Below, one piece after another: positions 27,571 through 36,521 of a stretch of DNA of 64,000 nucleotides. Position 1 is the first letter of the stretch. Each line of letters begins with the position of its first letter. This DNA comes from Agarilytica sp033852165 (GTDB lineage Bacteria > Pseudomonadota > Gammaproteobacteria > Pseudomonadales > Cellvibrionaceae). A model generated the notes under the pieces. The model worked only from the letters and a program-made list of their open reading frames with translations, ran no database searches and was not told where the DNA came from. The stretch is taken from NCBI GenBank assembly GCA_033852165.1, contig JAWSUZ010000011.1:1-64000 (forward strand), given 5' to 3'. The position numbers were made by a program, and so were the translations under genes.

Positions 27571-28689
27571 ATGTACAAAATTAAGATTCATTTTTCCTCC
27601 CCGGAAAAAGAAACCGCCTACAGAGCCCACTATCTCCAGGCCGACAAAAATCTGGCGCGCGTTATTATTCTCGTTATATGTGCCGCCTCGATTCTGTTTA
27701 TTAGCTCAGACATAATTTTTACCGCATCAAGTGCCGACCTCCTCCCCTTAATTGGTATACGCCTGAGCTTCGCCGCGTGGTCCGTAGCGGTAATTTTTCT
27801 ACTTAAGAATGTCGATAGCAGTAAAAAGTTTGATATTCTATCGAGTGCCTGGCTAATTAGCCTTATTGGCTTTATGACATTTATCTACTCAACACGGCCC
27901 GTCGATAACTTAAATAACACATTGACCAGCTGCCTGATCGTATTTCTGTTTTACGTGCTATTCCCCGCGCGCTTAACGGTTCAAATCATGTGTGCGTTGG
28001 TCCTATCCCTCGCCAATGTTATCCATGTCTTTATCTATAAAGACCTTCTTCAACTGAATGCCATCAACACAATACTCACCAGTTATTTGGTGTTCAATAT
28101 ATTGGGTACTTTTATTGCCGTACGCTGGCATAAATCGCGACGAAGGGAATTCAACACCCACCTTAAATCCATAAGCATGCGTAAAAAACTTGAAGAACTC
28201 GCCTTTACCGATGACCTAACAGGCCTGGCAAACAGGCGCTCCTGCTTCAAAAAAATGGTAAGTGAATACCACCGTCACGAACGCTACGACAATGACTTGT
28301 CGATTATGATCATCGATATTGATTTTTTCAAAAAAGTAAACGACAACTACGGTCACGACCAAGGGGATAAAGTACTAAAAGTTGTGGCCAAGCTTCTTAA
28401 AAAAAGCTGCCGAAGCGACGATACTGCGGGACGTTTAGGCGGAGAAGAATTTACTATATTACTCCCAGAAACAAAGCTATTCGATGCACACCAACTTGCC
28501 GAACGGCTACGTGAACGTTGCGCTGAATTATCCATCCCAACAAATGATAAAGAAATAAAAATCACCATTAGCATTGGCGTTGCCCAAGCCAATGACAGTG
28601 ATACCTGCGCGAAGGACATGATGAAACGAGCGGATATTGCGCTGTATAAAGCGAAGGATGCGGGGAGGAACTGTGTTGTTGATGGATAA
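27571..28689 (+). CDS. Membrane-bound diguanylate cyclase (GGDEF)
   Basis: About six predicted membrane segments (residues 28–185) are followed by a short linker and a GGDEF domain (about 208–370). The active-site loop is GGEEF at 290–294, with DLTGLANRR at 215–223. An RxxD inhibitory site (R281–D284) lies five residues before the GGEEF motif. The enzyme should make c-di-GMP from GTP with product inhibition. No recognised periplasmic sensor domain; the membrane part may be the sensor. Confidence 0.92.
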   Translation: MYKIKIHFSSPEKETAYRAHYLQADKNLARVIILVICAASILFISSDIIFTASSADLLPLIGIRLSFAAWSVAVIFLLKNVDSSKKFDILSSAWLISLIGFMTFIYSTRPVDNLNNTLTSCLIVFLFYVLFPARLTVQIMCALVLSLANVIHVFIYKDLLQLNAINTILTSYLVFNILGTFIAVRWHKSRRREFNTHLKSISMRKKLEELAFTDDLTGLANRRSCFKKMVSEYHRHERYDNDLSIMIIDIDFFKKVNDNYGHDQGDKVLKVVAKLLKKSCRSDDTAGRLGGEEFTILLPETKLFDAHQLAERLRERCAELSIPTNDKEIKITISIGVAQANDSDTCAKDMMKRADIALYKAKDAGRNCVVDG

Positions 28690-28768
28690 AGTTGGATCGA
28701 ACTCGGGAATTAGATATTCCCAATAATTTAAATTCGGATAAAATGTAACGTAATCAAATACTCACGAC

Positions 28769-28802
28769 AAAACCTAGGCGTCAGTTGTGACGCCTAGGTT
28801 TT
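28769..28802. terminator. Strong hairpin terminator
   Basis: Perfect 15-bp arms AAAACCTAGGCGTCA/TGACGCCTAGGTTTT around GTTG, with T runs in both directions. It ends the GGDEF gene (80 bp upstream) and could also stop transcription from the minus strand. Confidence 0.9.
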
Positions 28803-28959
28803 CTATAAAATAAACTTATTGAGCCGTATAAATTAAGTATCGATGATTTTCCGTATCAGTAATAATTAACTTTTCATCAACAAACAGCCTGTAGGGTAGG
28901 TAAATACCCTAGCAGTTTTCTAGCTGCTACTATTGTAGATCTTTGAACAGCGCAATCCA

Positions 28960-29355
28960 TCAGCCACTAATCTTCACCAATCGACCACTGCCCACAACAA
29001 AAGGAATTACCGGAATAACAACCAACCAGTTATACCACGGCGCAAACATATCCCAAGAAAAATAAAGATGATTGGGAACAATATACATCATCAGCAAACC
29101 AGCCACATACCAAGCATGAATACGTTGTTTTGAAATAAGCACCGTTAACCAGCCAGATAAGACACTGCAAAAGACAAACAAAACTAACATGCTAGCCTGC
29201 ATCGACATTGACCCATTAAACAATTGAGTATCGGGGAAGGATTTTATAGCCAATTTGAATTCTGGCCAGAATTGGGCCATGGCAATCGCACCGCCGATAA
29301 AAACAACCCACCAAATGAGCGCCCCAGAAACGATTGCCGTAATATTTTTAACCAT
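28960..29355 (-). CDS. Hypothetical four-helix membrane protein
   Basis: 131 residues with four hydrophobic stretches (about 5–27, 52–72, 79–97 and 105–125) and no motif I recognise. No obvious operon partner: the nearest minus-strand gene upstream starts 1.4 kb away. Probably an inner membrane protein of unknown role. Confidence 0.65.
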   Translation of the reverse strand: MVKNITAIVSGALIWWVVFIGGAIAMAQFWPEFKLAIKSFPDTQLFNGSMSMQASMLVLFVFCSVLSGWLTVLISKQRIHAWYVAGLLMMYIVPNHLYFSWDMFAPWYNWLVVIPVIPFVVGSGRLVKISG

Positions 29356-29547
29356 GATTTATCCCTATTTTTTCTTTATTGGGCGGTTTCAAGTAGTTAA
29401 CCTCCAGCTGCGAAGAAGGATAAGAGGCCGCCGATTAAAAGTCCATATCTATGTATATATGAGAAAGAGCAATGAGACATATGGGCCAGTAACCAGATCC
29501 ACTTTCAAATACAATCTTACCCTCATTCCCACGGTCTCCGTGGGAAT

Positions 29548-29550
29548 NNN
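29548..29550. other. Three undetermined bases (assembly gap)
   Basis: NNN interrupts a dispersed repeat. Compared with the copy at 4790–4895, about 28 bases are absent at exactly this point, so the gap probably hides a repeat-assembly problem. Confidence 0.95.
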
Positions 29551-29617
29551 ATTCGAATATTGTTTGTTCATACTCCAGTAAATCCGATAATTCTGATCGG
29601 TATTCACTTCACGTATG
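29551..29617 (-). repeat. 67-bp dispersed repeat, inverted copy
   Basis: Reverse complement of 4790–4856 with two mismatches. Confidence 0.9.
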
Positions 29618-29888
29618 CGTTCCCACGGGGGAACGAGAACGTTCAAGTTTGGGAATACTTTCACAGTCTCGGAGCGTGAGGAACGAGAATAATACTCTGC
29701 AACCCCTATGATTATCTGATATTAAGACCTTAAGGAAGTGCCATTCGGGGCAAGCATATCAAATAACGATCAAATCTATTGCTGGTTTTCATTATGAAAA
29801 ATCGCCTTCAAAATAGTCGAGGCAAAACAGACCGGACAGCTAGCTCAGTATCTAAATCTCAATATAATTGACTTGCCCCATTTATGCC

Positions 29889-30767
29889 TTATGGATCACA
29901 TGACAAATCATTTAAAAAGCTAATAACTGAAGCTGAAAACACATCATTCAAGTCACCAGCAATCATGTGCCCTGCGCCCTTAATATCAAGAAATTTTGCA
30001 TGAGGCACCAACTCCAGAAACTCCTTTACGACATCTTCGCTGACAACATCACTCATATGTCCGCGCACAAGAAGGGTTGGAATCGTAAGGGAACGTGTGA
30101 CAGATTTAAAATGTTCAACATTCTCATTCCCATTGATGTCGTCAATACACTTCAATAATTTTGGGTCCCAATGCCAATAATAACGTCCATTCTTAGCAAG
30201 GTTCAGATTCTTCTTAAGGCCATTAAAATCAGTGCCTGTTGAACGATTCGGCAGGTAAGCAGCTACTGCATTACCGGCCTCTTCCAGACTAGAAAAACCT
30301 TCTTCTATATGCTCTTTCATAAAAGAAATGATCCGGTCAGCCCCTTTACTTTCATGACGATGCGCTATATCAACAAGGATGATGGAAGAAAAAATGGAGT
30401 TTTTTGAATCACCTTCAGCAATCAACCCTGTAAGACCACCAAGCGATGCGCCAACAAGTGCAGGAAGTTTATCGAATGTTGCAGCGATTAACCGTAAATC
30501 GCCTGCAAACGACTCTAAATGATAATCACCCTCAGGATGCCAACTGCTTTCACCATGGCCTCTTAAATCTAACGTAATGGCATACCAACCCTGTTGAGCC
30601 AATTTCTTTGCGGTATTTTTCCATGCATGTCGAGTTTGACCACCGCCATGAAGAAGCAATACGGCAGGATTGTCAGGAGAACCCCAAGCATCCCCAACCA
30701 TACTCAGCTGATCTGTCACAACATACGTAACTTTTTCAACGGAAATATAATTTGTAGAACAGTCCAT
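29889..30767 (-). CDS. Alpha/beta hydrolase
   Basis: 292-residue alpha/beta hydrolase with the oxyanion segment LLLHGGGQTRHAW (about 37–49), nucleophile elbow VGASLGG (S108), acid D240 in VRGHMSD and base H267 in GAGHMIAGD, so the triad is complete. Relatives include epoxide/haloalkane-type hydrolases and esterases; the substrate cannot be told. No signal peptide, so probably cytosolic. Confidence 0.85.
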   Translation of the reverse strand: MDCSTNYISVEKVTYVVTDQLSMVGDAWGSPDNPAVLLLHGGGQTRHAWKNTAKKLAQQGWYAITLDLRGHGESSWHPEGDYHLESFAGDLRLIAATFDKLPALVGASLGGLTGLIAEGDSKNSIFSSIILVDIAHRHESKGADRIISFMKEHIEEGFSSLEEAGNAVAAYLPNRSTGTDFNGLKKNLNLAKNGRYYWHWDPKLLKCIDDINGNENVEHFKSVTRSLTIPTLLVRGHMSDVVSEDVVKEFLELVPHAKFLDIKGAGHMIAGDLNDVFSASVISFLNDLSCDP

Positions 30768-30848
30768 ATCGTTCCTAATAAACTAAATTTAAAGCGAACG
30801 TGATTTTTGAGTAAAACGCAGCGTAACTACGTCAAACTGATGTTTTTA

Positions 30849-31793
30849 CTATGCATTATTCACCCGGTTTTTATTGGAATCATAAGTGCTACTAAGGACA
30901 ACTGATTTTCGTTCATGGTCATACTTTTTCCAACGATACGCCATGATCATCATTACAGCGCCTGCGATAATCATTGGTATTGATAAAGTAATACCGCGCG
31001 TTATCCAGTCTGTCCCATAGAGAAAGCCATCTATGCCTAACTGCCCATCGGGTTGACGGAAGAATTCGACAAAGGTACGGAAAATACCGTAACCCAGCAC
31101 TAACAAACCCGATGCAGCCATGCGAGGACGTGGCTTTCGCATAAACCATTGCAGAATAAAGAACATCACTACCCCTTCTAAGATCATTTCATAGAGGGTT
31201 GATGGGTGCCGTCTTACCAATGGGCCCGCTGCATTTTCGGGCAGCTCCATAAAATAGACGCCCAAAGGGGACTCTGTAATACGCCCCCATAGCTCACCAT
31301 TAATTGTGTTTCCAGCACGTACAAATGCAATACCCATTGGCACAATAGGTACTACCCAATCGGCAACGGTGAATGGGTTAACGCAATATTTTTTCGAATA
31401 GACAAGATATGCGATGCACACCCCAATAAAGCCGCCATGAAAAGAAAGACCACCTTCATAGACTTTAAATATATAGAAAAAATCTACACTGGTTGAAACG
31501 ACAATCTCCCCTGTATTGTTAATTGTTTCGACCGTTGGTAAAAGCACGTCCAAACCATAGAAAAAGACATAGCCTATGCGCGCACCGATGATGCCACCAA
31601 TGAATATGTAAAAAAGCACATCGCTATTCATTTTGTGAGTAATTCCCCAACCGGAAAATCGATCACTTCTCCTGTTTAGCCACCAGAAACCGAACAGGAA
31701 AGTTGCTAGATAGGACAAGCCGTACCAGTTAATTGACAAAGGGGTATTGGGGATGGAAAAAATTACCGCGTCCATAAAGGGGGATTCAAACAT
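30849..31793 (-). CDS. lgt: Prolipoprotein diacylglyceryl transferase
   Basis: Inner membrane enzyme that moves diacylglycerol from phosphatidylglycerol onto the lipobox cysteine. Diagnostic motifs are present: GLSFHGGFIG, RAGNTINGELWGR and RRHPSTLYEMILEG, with about seven membrane segments. 314 residues, slightly long because of a loop around residues 80–100. In many gammaproteobacteria lgt lies beside thyA; here its neighbours are hydrolases and repeats, so a second copy elsewhere is possible. Confidence 0.93.
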   Translation of the reverse strand: MFESPFMDAVIFSIPNTPLSINWYGLSYLATFLFGFWWLNRRSDRFSGWGITHKMNSDVLFYIFIGGIIGARIGYVFFYGLDVLLPTVETINNTGEIVVSTSVDFFYIFKVYEGGLSFHGGFIGVCIAYLVYSKKYCVNPFTVADWVVPIVPMGIAFVRAGNTINGELWGRITESPLGVYFMELPENAAGPLVRRHPSTLYEMILEGVVMFFILQWFMRKPRPRMAASGLLVLGYGIFRTFVEFFRQPDGQLGIDGFLYGTDWITRGITLSIPMIIAGAVMMIMAYRWKKYDHERKSVVLSSTYDSNKNRVNNA

Positions 31794-31921
31794 GCTTGTC
31801 TCGCTACATCCATAAAAGGGGTTGTATCCAAACTACGTAACGCCTGAATTTTCAGGCGACCGAAACGAAGCGCAAGGCACTCCGCATTACTATTTTATAG
31901 CCATTCCAATACGCGCTATCG

Positions 31922-32028
31922 TGACAGAAATATTTTTGACTGCACGGTATATACCGAAGCCTCATATTCTACGCGCTGCGGCGGCACACTCCAGATCAGG
32001 ATTTTGATCTTTATATAATTGGCTTGCC
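31922..32028. repeat. 107-bp direct repeat, copy 1
   Basis: Matches 34364–34470 base for base in length, with about 80–85% identity. Shared blocks include GGTATATACCGAAGCCTCA and TTTATATAATTGGCTTGCC, plus a short AGATCA..TGATCT dyad. On the minus strand it lies 83 bp after the DUF4124/esterase gene. Nothing else was seen in the gap 31794–32110. Confidence 0.9.
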
Positions 32029-32110
32029 TCCTTCTCTCCCGCATAGCACACCCTTTAGTTGAATCGTAACTTACGGTCCGCTAAAGTGGTGCAGATTCAT
32101 TCACTTGAAT

Positions 32111-33175
32111 TTACTTGTTCTGTCTATTGATTCTCTGACCTTCATTAAATATATGGGATTCAATTTGGCTCTTCATGGCATCTTGACATACTGCTGCGAG
32201 CTTACCGAAGTTGTGACCAACATCAGCAACAATCTTTAACTTAACGTGACCTTCTAACCCGTTTTTCTTCGCATATTCATTCATGGACTTCACCCAAAAT
32301 ACAGCCCTGTCTACGTGAGTGTCACCTCCTACATTATCAACATGCCTAATTTTTTTTACGTCATTTTCACCCACTATAACGGTAACGGGTAATTGTGATG
32401 CCTTTAACCACCCTTTAGGATTGGGGCGGATGTCGATAACTTTATCCATAGATTCCCCAGGCCAGCGAATTACGCGGTGCCTCTTCTTCATTCCATTTGG
32501 CCAAGGGAACTGATAGCTAGGTAGCGCAAACCAAGCAGGAGCACTAAAAGCTGCTGCATGAATTTTATTTGGGTGACGGACTAAATATCTATTCGCGAAC
32601 TGAGCCCCCGCAGAATATCCACTTAAGAATATTTTTCCATCATAAAATTTATTTGCCCTTTGATAATGGGAAATAATTTCATTCAAAAACACATCAGCGC
32701 CCTGTTGTCTGCCAAAAAGGCCTCTATAACCCCACCTTTGTGGCCCTTCAGTAGTAACGGCATACCTGTAATTATCAAAAATAGGTGCAATGATTATTGC
32801 TCCGGTTTCTTCAGAAAATCGTTGCCACCTCCTAGAAGTGTTGTACGCTGATTCCTTTGCTGTTTCGTCACTAGCAAACATCCCATGATTAACCACGACG
32901 ACTGCAAAAGCTTTATCAATATTTTCAGGTACGTACTGATAAAACTCTCCATTAACAACACTCTTCAATACTCTTTTTTCCTCATCTCTCTTAAGTTGAT
33001 TAAAGAGGAATTTTTCTCGTGTGTCATCAACTTCAAATCTATTTACTTCAGTTAGCTCTTCTTTAGGGGGGTTATCAGAAAAGTGAGTCCGACCGCTACT
33101 ATCCCGCCATTGATATATTTCCCCATAGGTGACATCTACAAATAAAATAATATATAGAAGAATAATAATTTTCAT
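32111..33175 (-). CDS. Secreted DUF4124–alpha/beta hydrolase fusion
   Basis: Signal peptide (about 1–18), then a DUF4124-like strand segment GEIYQWRDSSGRTHFSDNPP, then an esterase-type alpha/beta hydrolase (about 75–340) with nucleophile elbow SGYSAGAQ (S188), a candidate acid D272 in VGENDVK and H321 in DVGHNFG. Resembles polyhydroxyalkanoate-depolymerase/feruloyl-esterase-like proteins. DUF4124 is common at the start of envelope proteins in gammaproteobacteria. Location most likely periplasmic or extracellular. Confidence 0.8.
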   Translation of the reverse strand: MKIIILLYIILFVDVTYGEIYQWRDSSGRTHFSDNPPKEELTEVNRFEVDDTREKFLFNQLKRDEEKRVLKSVVNGEFYQYVPENIDKAFAVVVVNHGMFASDETAKESAYNTSRRWQRFSEETGAIIIAPIFDNYRYAVTTEGPQRWGYRGLFGRQQGADVFLNEIISHYQRANKFYDGKIFLSGYSAGAQFANRYLVRHPNKIHAAAFSAPAWFALPSYQFPWPNGMKKRHRVIRWPGESMDKVIDIRPNPKGWLKASQLPVTVIVGENDVKKIRHVDNVGGDTHVDRAVFWVKSMNEYAKKNGLEGHVKLKIVADVGHNFGKLAAVCQDAMKSQIESHIFNEGQRINRQNK

Positions 33176-33494
33176 GTCTCTATATTCCCGTGCAATTTGT
33201 CTCTAGAAATATAACCAATACGAGAACTCTTGTTAATTTTTTCAGTTGATTTTTTTTGTTAGGCGTTTTTACTTGCTCCGACATCAAAGAATCTCGTATC
33301 CACGCTTAGCGCAACTCCAACAGGAAGGATCGCTAACATTGCCAATACAGAATCAATAGCTTTATTTTTATCATGAGAGGGTCGCTCTACCCCTCCAAAC
33401 AAATCGCCCTAAAACCTCGAAAATACAGATCACATAGGGCTGCAAAGCCATTTCATCTTAAAAACAAAGTAAGGGCGCCTCACGATCACGTAGA
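33176..33494. other. Intergenic region, nothing recognised
   Basis: About 320 bp between two minus-strand genes. No repeat, RNA or promoter that I can support. Confidence 0.5.
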
Positions 33495-33776
33495 TCACCC
33501 TTTTTTTATACGTACTACTTTCATCACTTCAAAATTCATGCCCGCGACAGTTTCCTGTTCAGAGTAATACGTCATATTCACTCTGGCACCTTTTAAACTT
33601 TGGTAATTACCTTTGCGCTTGAATTTAAAAGGTACATCACAACCCTCCACCATTACCGTATGCAAAACCCACTCGCCCTGCTCTCGTTGAATATGTGAAA
33701 TAACCTTCATTAATTCGGAGTGGATGAGGTTTTTATTTTTTTCTACTAATTTCTTGGGATCTGATTGCATATTCAA
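33495..33776 (-). CDS. Small hypothetical protein
   Basis: 93 residues, basic, no signal peptide or membrane segment; a helical N-terminus followed by beta-rich sequence (GEWVLHTVMVEGCDVPFKFK). Not recognised. Start is an ATG with an in-frame second ATG at residue 3. Confidence 0.6.
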   Translation of the reverse strand: MNMQSDPKKLVEKNKNLIHSELMKVISHIQREQGEWVLHTVMVEGCDVPFKFKRKGNYQSLKGARVNMTYYSEQETVAGMNFEVMKVVRIKKG

Positions 33777-34522
33777 TATCGTATAATCTTTTAATCTTTA
33801 ACTTAACCAACTAGTTGTCAGTTGAGCGTTTAGTCGTTATCTATGGATAATATTGGACTTAGGCGCTGATAGATTTCAATTGACGCCATATAATTCCAAC
33901 GATCAGCTTTGTGGAAAGCCCATAATTGCTTATTCTATAGCCCCAACGACATTCCCCTACCGCCAAGCCATAATTTTAACGTGATCAGCACTATACAACA
34001 CATGCCATTTCACCTAAACCCCATACCACACCTCCCCTTCACGGATTGCCCAACATTTGTACCGCCATAATCGCACGAGATCTCAGAAGCGGAGATATGT
34101 CGCCCTGCGATCGTATCCGCCAAAATTTGCGTACTTTTAGCAGTAGATGGTTAAAAATTGGATAGGTTATATCGATATTTTATATGAAGGTTTTTAGATG
34201 GGCGACCAGGTTGGGCGGCAATGGTGTCAATTAGTTGTAGCGTAAAGGGATAAATCCATTTGGTTTCGATATTATAGCTGGTTTGTGTGGCGCTAACGAT
34301 AAACAACACCTCCACAGTACTTCGAATTAATTGCTCGATATTATTACTCTTAACACACTATCTTGACAGACATATTCTGGACTGCGCGGTATATACCGAA
34401 GCCTCAGATTCTATTCACTGCGGCAAAACGCTCCAGATCAGAATTTTGATCTTTATATAATTGGCTTGCCCCCTTCTCCTTCTCTCGAGCCAACAAGAAC
34501 GATCAATAGCAGTGTGGCTCCA
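33777..34522. other. Gene-free region with the second 107-bp repeat
   Basis: No credible gene in about 745 bp. The only structure seen is the repeat copy at 34364–34470, located 52 bp beyond the 3' end of the next minus-strand gene. Confidence 0.6.
34364..34470. repeat. 107-bp direct repeat, copy 2
   Basis: Same length and orientation as 31922–32028, no indels. Again just downstream of a minus-strand gene (stop at 34523). Confidence 0.9.
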
Positions 34523-34981
34523 TTAATCGTTAGTTTTTTTCAGACTAAGCCAGCCTTTGTGAAAAATTGATCCCCGTCTTTTTACTGGGTGCCTATTATA
34601 AAACAGGGTAAATTTAGGATTCGGTAATATTTCTAACACCCATTTCTCATCATTATCGAAAAAAGAAAATGCGACTCGATTCGGTTCAATAATCGATAGA
34701 TTCCTCAGCATTCCTTCCGCGTACATCGCGGAAAGCTCTAGGGAGTCTTTCACTTGCAAGTTGCTGTCTAAGTAATAAATATACAAAGCCTCCTCAGAGG
34801 GACTGCCTTCTGTAACCAACAATAAAAAATCACTACCAATTCGATATTGCGCTTCTAGTATTTTACCTAATACCTCGACAAGTTTATTTGTTTCTCCGTT
34901 TTCAACTAATATACTTGGCGTTTTATCGGGTTCTTCTATGGTGTTATTGATGTGAAATTCTTTTATTTCAGTGATACTCAT
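34523..34981 (-). CDS. Hypothetical protein
   Basis: 152 residues from the ATG at 34981, chosen because AAGGGGGTG precedes it at good spacing; an ATG seven codons upstream is possible. Acidic, soluble, alternating strands and helices (FLLLVTEGSPSEEALYIYYL). Not recognised. It lies just after the next hypothetical gene and is probably cotranscribed; the pair's small acidic proteins could be immunity- or adaptor-like, but nothing shows this. Confidence 0.65.
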   Translation of the reverse strand: MSITEIKEFHINNTIEEPDKTPSILVENGETNKLVEVLGKILEAQYRIGSDFLLLVTEGSPSEEALYIYYLDSNLQVKDSLELSAMYAEGMLRNLSIIEPNRVAFSFFDNDEKWVLEILPNPKFTLFYNRHPVKRRGSIFHKGWLSLKKTND

Positions 34982-35008
34982 CAGAACAGCCACCCCCTTC
35001 ATAAGGCG

Positions 35009-35437
35009 CTACGATGGCAGCCACATGTCATTTATACTTTTCTTAGTTAACTTAACCGAGCCCTTAAAGGGATTCGGTTTGGCTTTTTCATTGTAATAGC
35101 TTACATCTTCAGAAATTACGTTTATAGCCACTTCAATTTCACATTCCGAAATCATTTTTAGATCAACCTCTGCCTCTACTTCGCATGCATGAAAGGACGT
35201 GTATACATAGACATTTGGTTGTTCGTCATTTGGATTTGTTGATATCGTTATTTTATAGGCTTCGGCCTCACCATTTATTGGATACCCGTCAATAGCAAAA
35301 AGATAACAATCGGGGAAAACTTCTTCTTCAACAGCTTTAGCCTCAATCGATAAATAGAGCTTTGATTCAATGATGAAAAATCCACCTTTTTCAAACTCAT
35401 ATTTATTATCGCCATCTTGATGTTCAAGTGTAAACAC
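35009..35437 (-). CDS. Hypothetical acidic protein
   Basis: 142 residues, strongly acidic and beta-rich, no signal peptide. GTG start supported by AAGGAG 5 bp upstream. Not recognised. Probably forms an operon with the 34523–34981 gene. Confidence 0.65.
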   Translation of the reverse strand: MFTLEHQDGDNKYEFEKGGFFIIESKLYLSIEAKAVEEEVFPDCYLFAIDGYPINGEAEAYKITISTNPNDEQPNVYVYTSFHACEVEAEVDLKMISECEIEVAINVISEDVSYYNEKAKPNPFKGSVKLTKKSINDMWLPS

Positions 35438-35689
35438 ACTATCTCCTTTTCGACTAACATTTGTATTCCACGCCTTGCGACCTCGCGCTCACGCCTACTT
35501 CGTATTTTTCAACCCCGAAAACTAACGACAAAGCCTTATACAGTCAAGGTTTGAATTAATATTCAGCGGGATGGTCTTGCATCTGGTTTGGGGCGGTTTA
35601 CTCTCACGCCGAGACCTATGCAACCAAAAATGGAAGCGGACAACACAGCAATATTGCTGCCCGCTCCCGGTCGCGCCTGCCCGTTTGAA

Positions 35690-35974
35690 TTACTTCTTAG
35701 GGAGCAGGATAGGCCTCAGCGTGATGCGGTCGTCTGTTGCTTCAACAGAGAAGTTTGCATCCACAGGGAAACCCACGTGATCTAACCAATACCCTCGCAG
35801 TTGAATCCACGGCACTGGTGGGCGCCGTAGAGTTCTTCCATCGATGGACGTGCTGTTGCGATTTTTCTGATGACAACCCCGATACACTTTGCACGTAAAA
35901 AATTCCTTAACTCGTGCATCCTTCTTCGGTTTGGCAGGCGTGGCCACTGACCGCCACTTGCGTAGGTTAATCAT
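35690..35974 (-). CDS. SymE-like toxin-family protein (second of a tandem)
   Basis: 94 residues. Residues about 54–88 (PWIQLRGYWLDHVGFPVDAN then FSVEATDDRITLRP) match the SymE AbrB-fold core. E. coli SymE is an SOS-induced toxin controlled by the antisense RNA SymR. The ATG at 35974 overlaps the preceding SymE-like stop codon by eight bases (ATGATTAA), implying coupled translation. The N-terminus is basic. No antisense promoter was identified. Confidence 0.78.
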   Translation of the reverse strand: MINLRKWRSVATPAKPKKDARVKEFFTCKVYRGCHQKNRNSTSIDGRTLRRPPVPWIQLRGYWLDHVGFPVDANFSVEATDDRITLRPILLPKK

Positions 35975-36521
35975 TATCAAGCTCGCTATTCACCCCGGTC
36001 AACACATCACCTTCGTCGTCGCTCGTTGCGCCTTTCTTGATAGCTTTCTTTGCGCGCTCCTTATCTCTGTCCCTGCCTCCATCATTACCGCCTTCCTTTT
36101 TATCGTCATCCCTGTCGCAATCCTTGCGGCTATCTTTGCCGCTACCTTTGCACCCAATTGTGTCGCTTTTCTCCGCTTTAATACCATCTACCTCTTCCCT
36201 GAAATCTATAAACGACACGGCTCTTCCTGGACCAATCTTTACCATGGTGTTCGCTTCCATGTAGCTAGCACCCGACGTCACGCGCAATAAGTTAGATTCA
36301 GCCACCACGCGGATTGGGTCCCCCACTTCAAATCCTAATTCCCGCAGCCACTTCCCCTGCAAAATAATGTAGGGGTTGTACTGTCCTGAAATAACGGAAT
36401 GAGCAAGGCTCCCAATACCTGGAGGGGTACTGGCGCAGACGTTTTGAACGATTAGATTGGCAATGTAGGAAGGTTTTTCTTGGGCCGAGCTAGACTCTAG
36501 CGTATGATTCAAATCAGCCAT
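35967..36521 (-). CDS. SymE-like protein with charged C-terminal tail
   Basis: 184 residues. The SymE/AbrB-like core is at about 50–82 (PYIILQGKWLRELGFEVGDP). The C-terminal 60 residues are a low-complexity run of K, D, R, E and G, unlike classic SymE (around 110 residues). A good ribosome site (GGAG) precedes the ATG. Overlaps the next SymE-like gene. It might serve as partner or antitoxin of that gene, or be a second toxin-family copy; the sequence does not decide. Confidence 0.75.
   Translation of the reverse strand: MADLNHTLESSSAQEKPSYIANLIVQNVCASTPPGIGSLAHSVISGQYNPYIILQGKWLRELGFEVGDPIRVVAESNLLRVTSGASYMEANTMVKIGPGRAVSFIDFREEVDGIKAEKSDTIGCKGSGKDSRKDCDRDDDKKEGGNDGGRDRDKERAKKAIKKGATSDDEGDVLTGVNSELDND

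Larger units (their letters stand above)
29356..29888. other. Repeat-bearing gene-free region with an assembly gap
   Basis: Contains the inverted copy of the 67-bp element (29551–29617), TTCCCACGG-type palindromes at about 29524–29547 and 29619–29636, and three N bases at 29548–29550. Near 29856–29879 is a short piece resembling the end of the 107-bp repeat described at 31922. No gene seen. Confidence 0.8.

Noticed and set aside
31922..34470. Integron attC sites
   Set aside because: The 107-bp repeats follow genes as attC sites do, but no RYYYAAC/GTTRRRY ends, no imperfect palindrome of attC form and no integrase were found; lgt among the neighbours also argues against cassettes.
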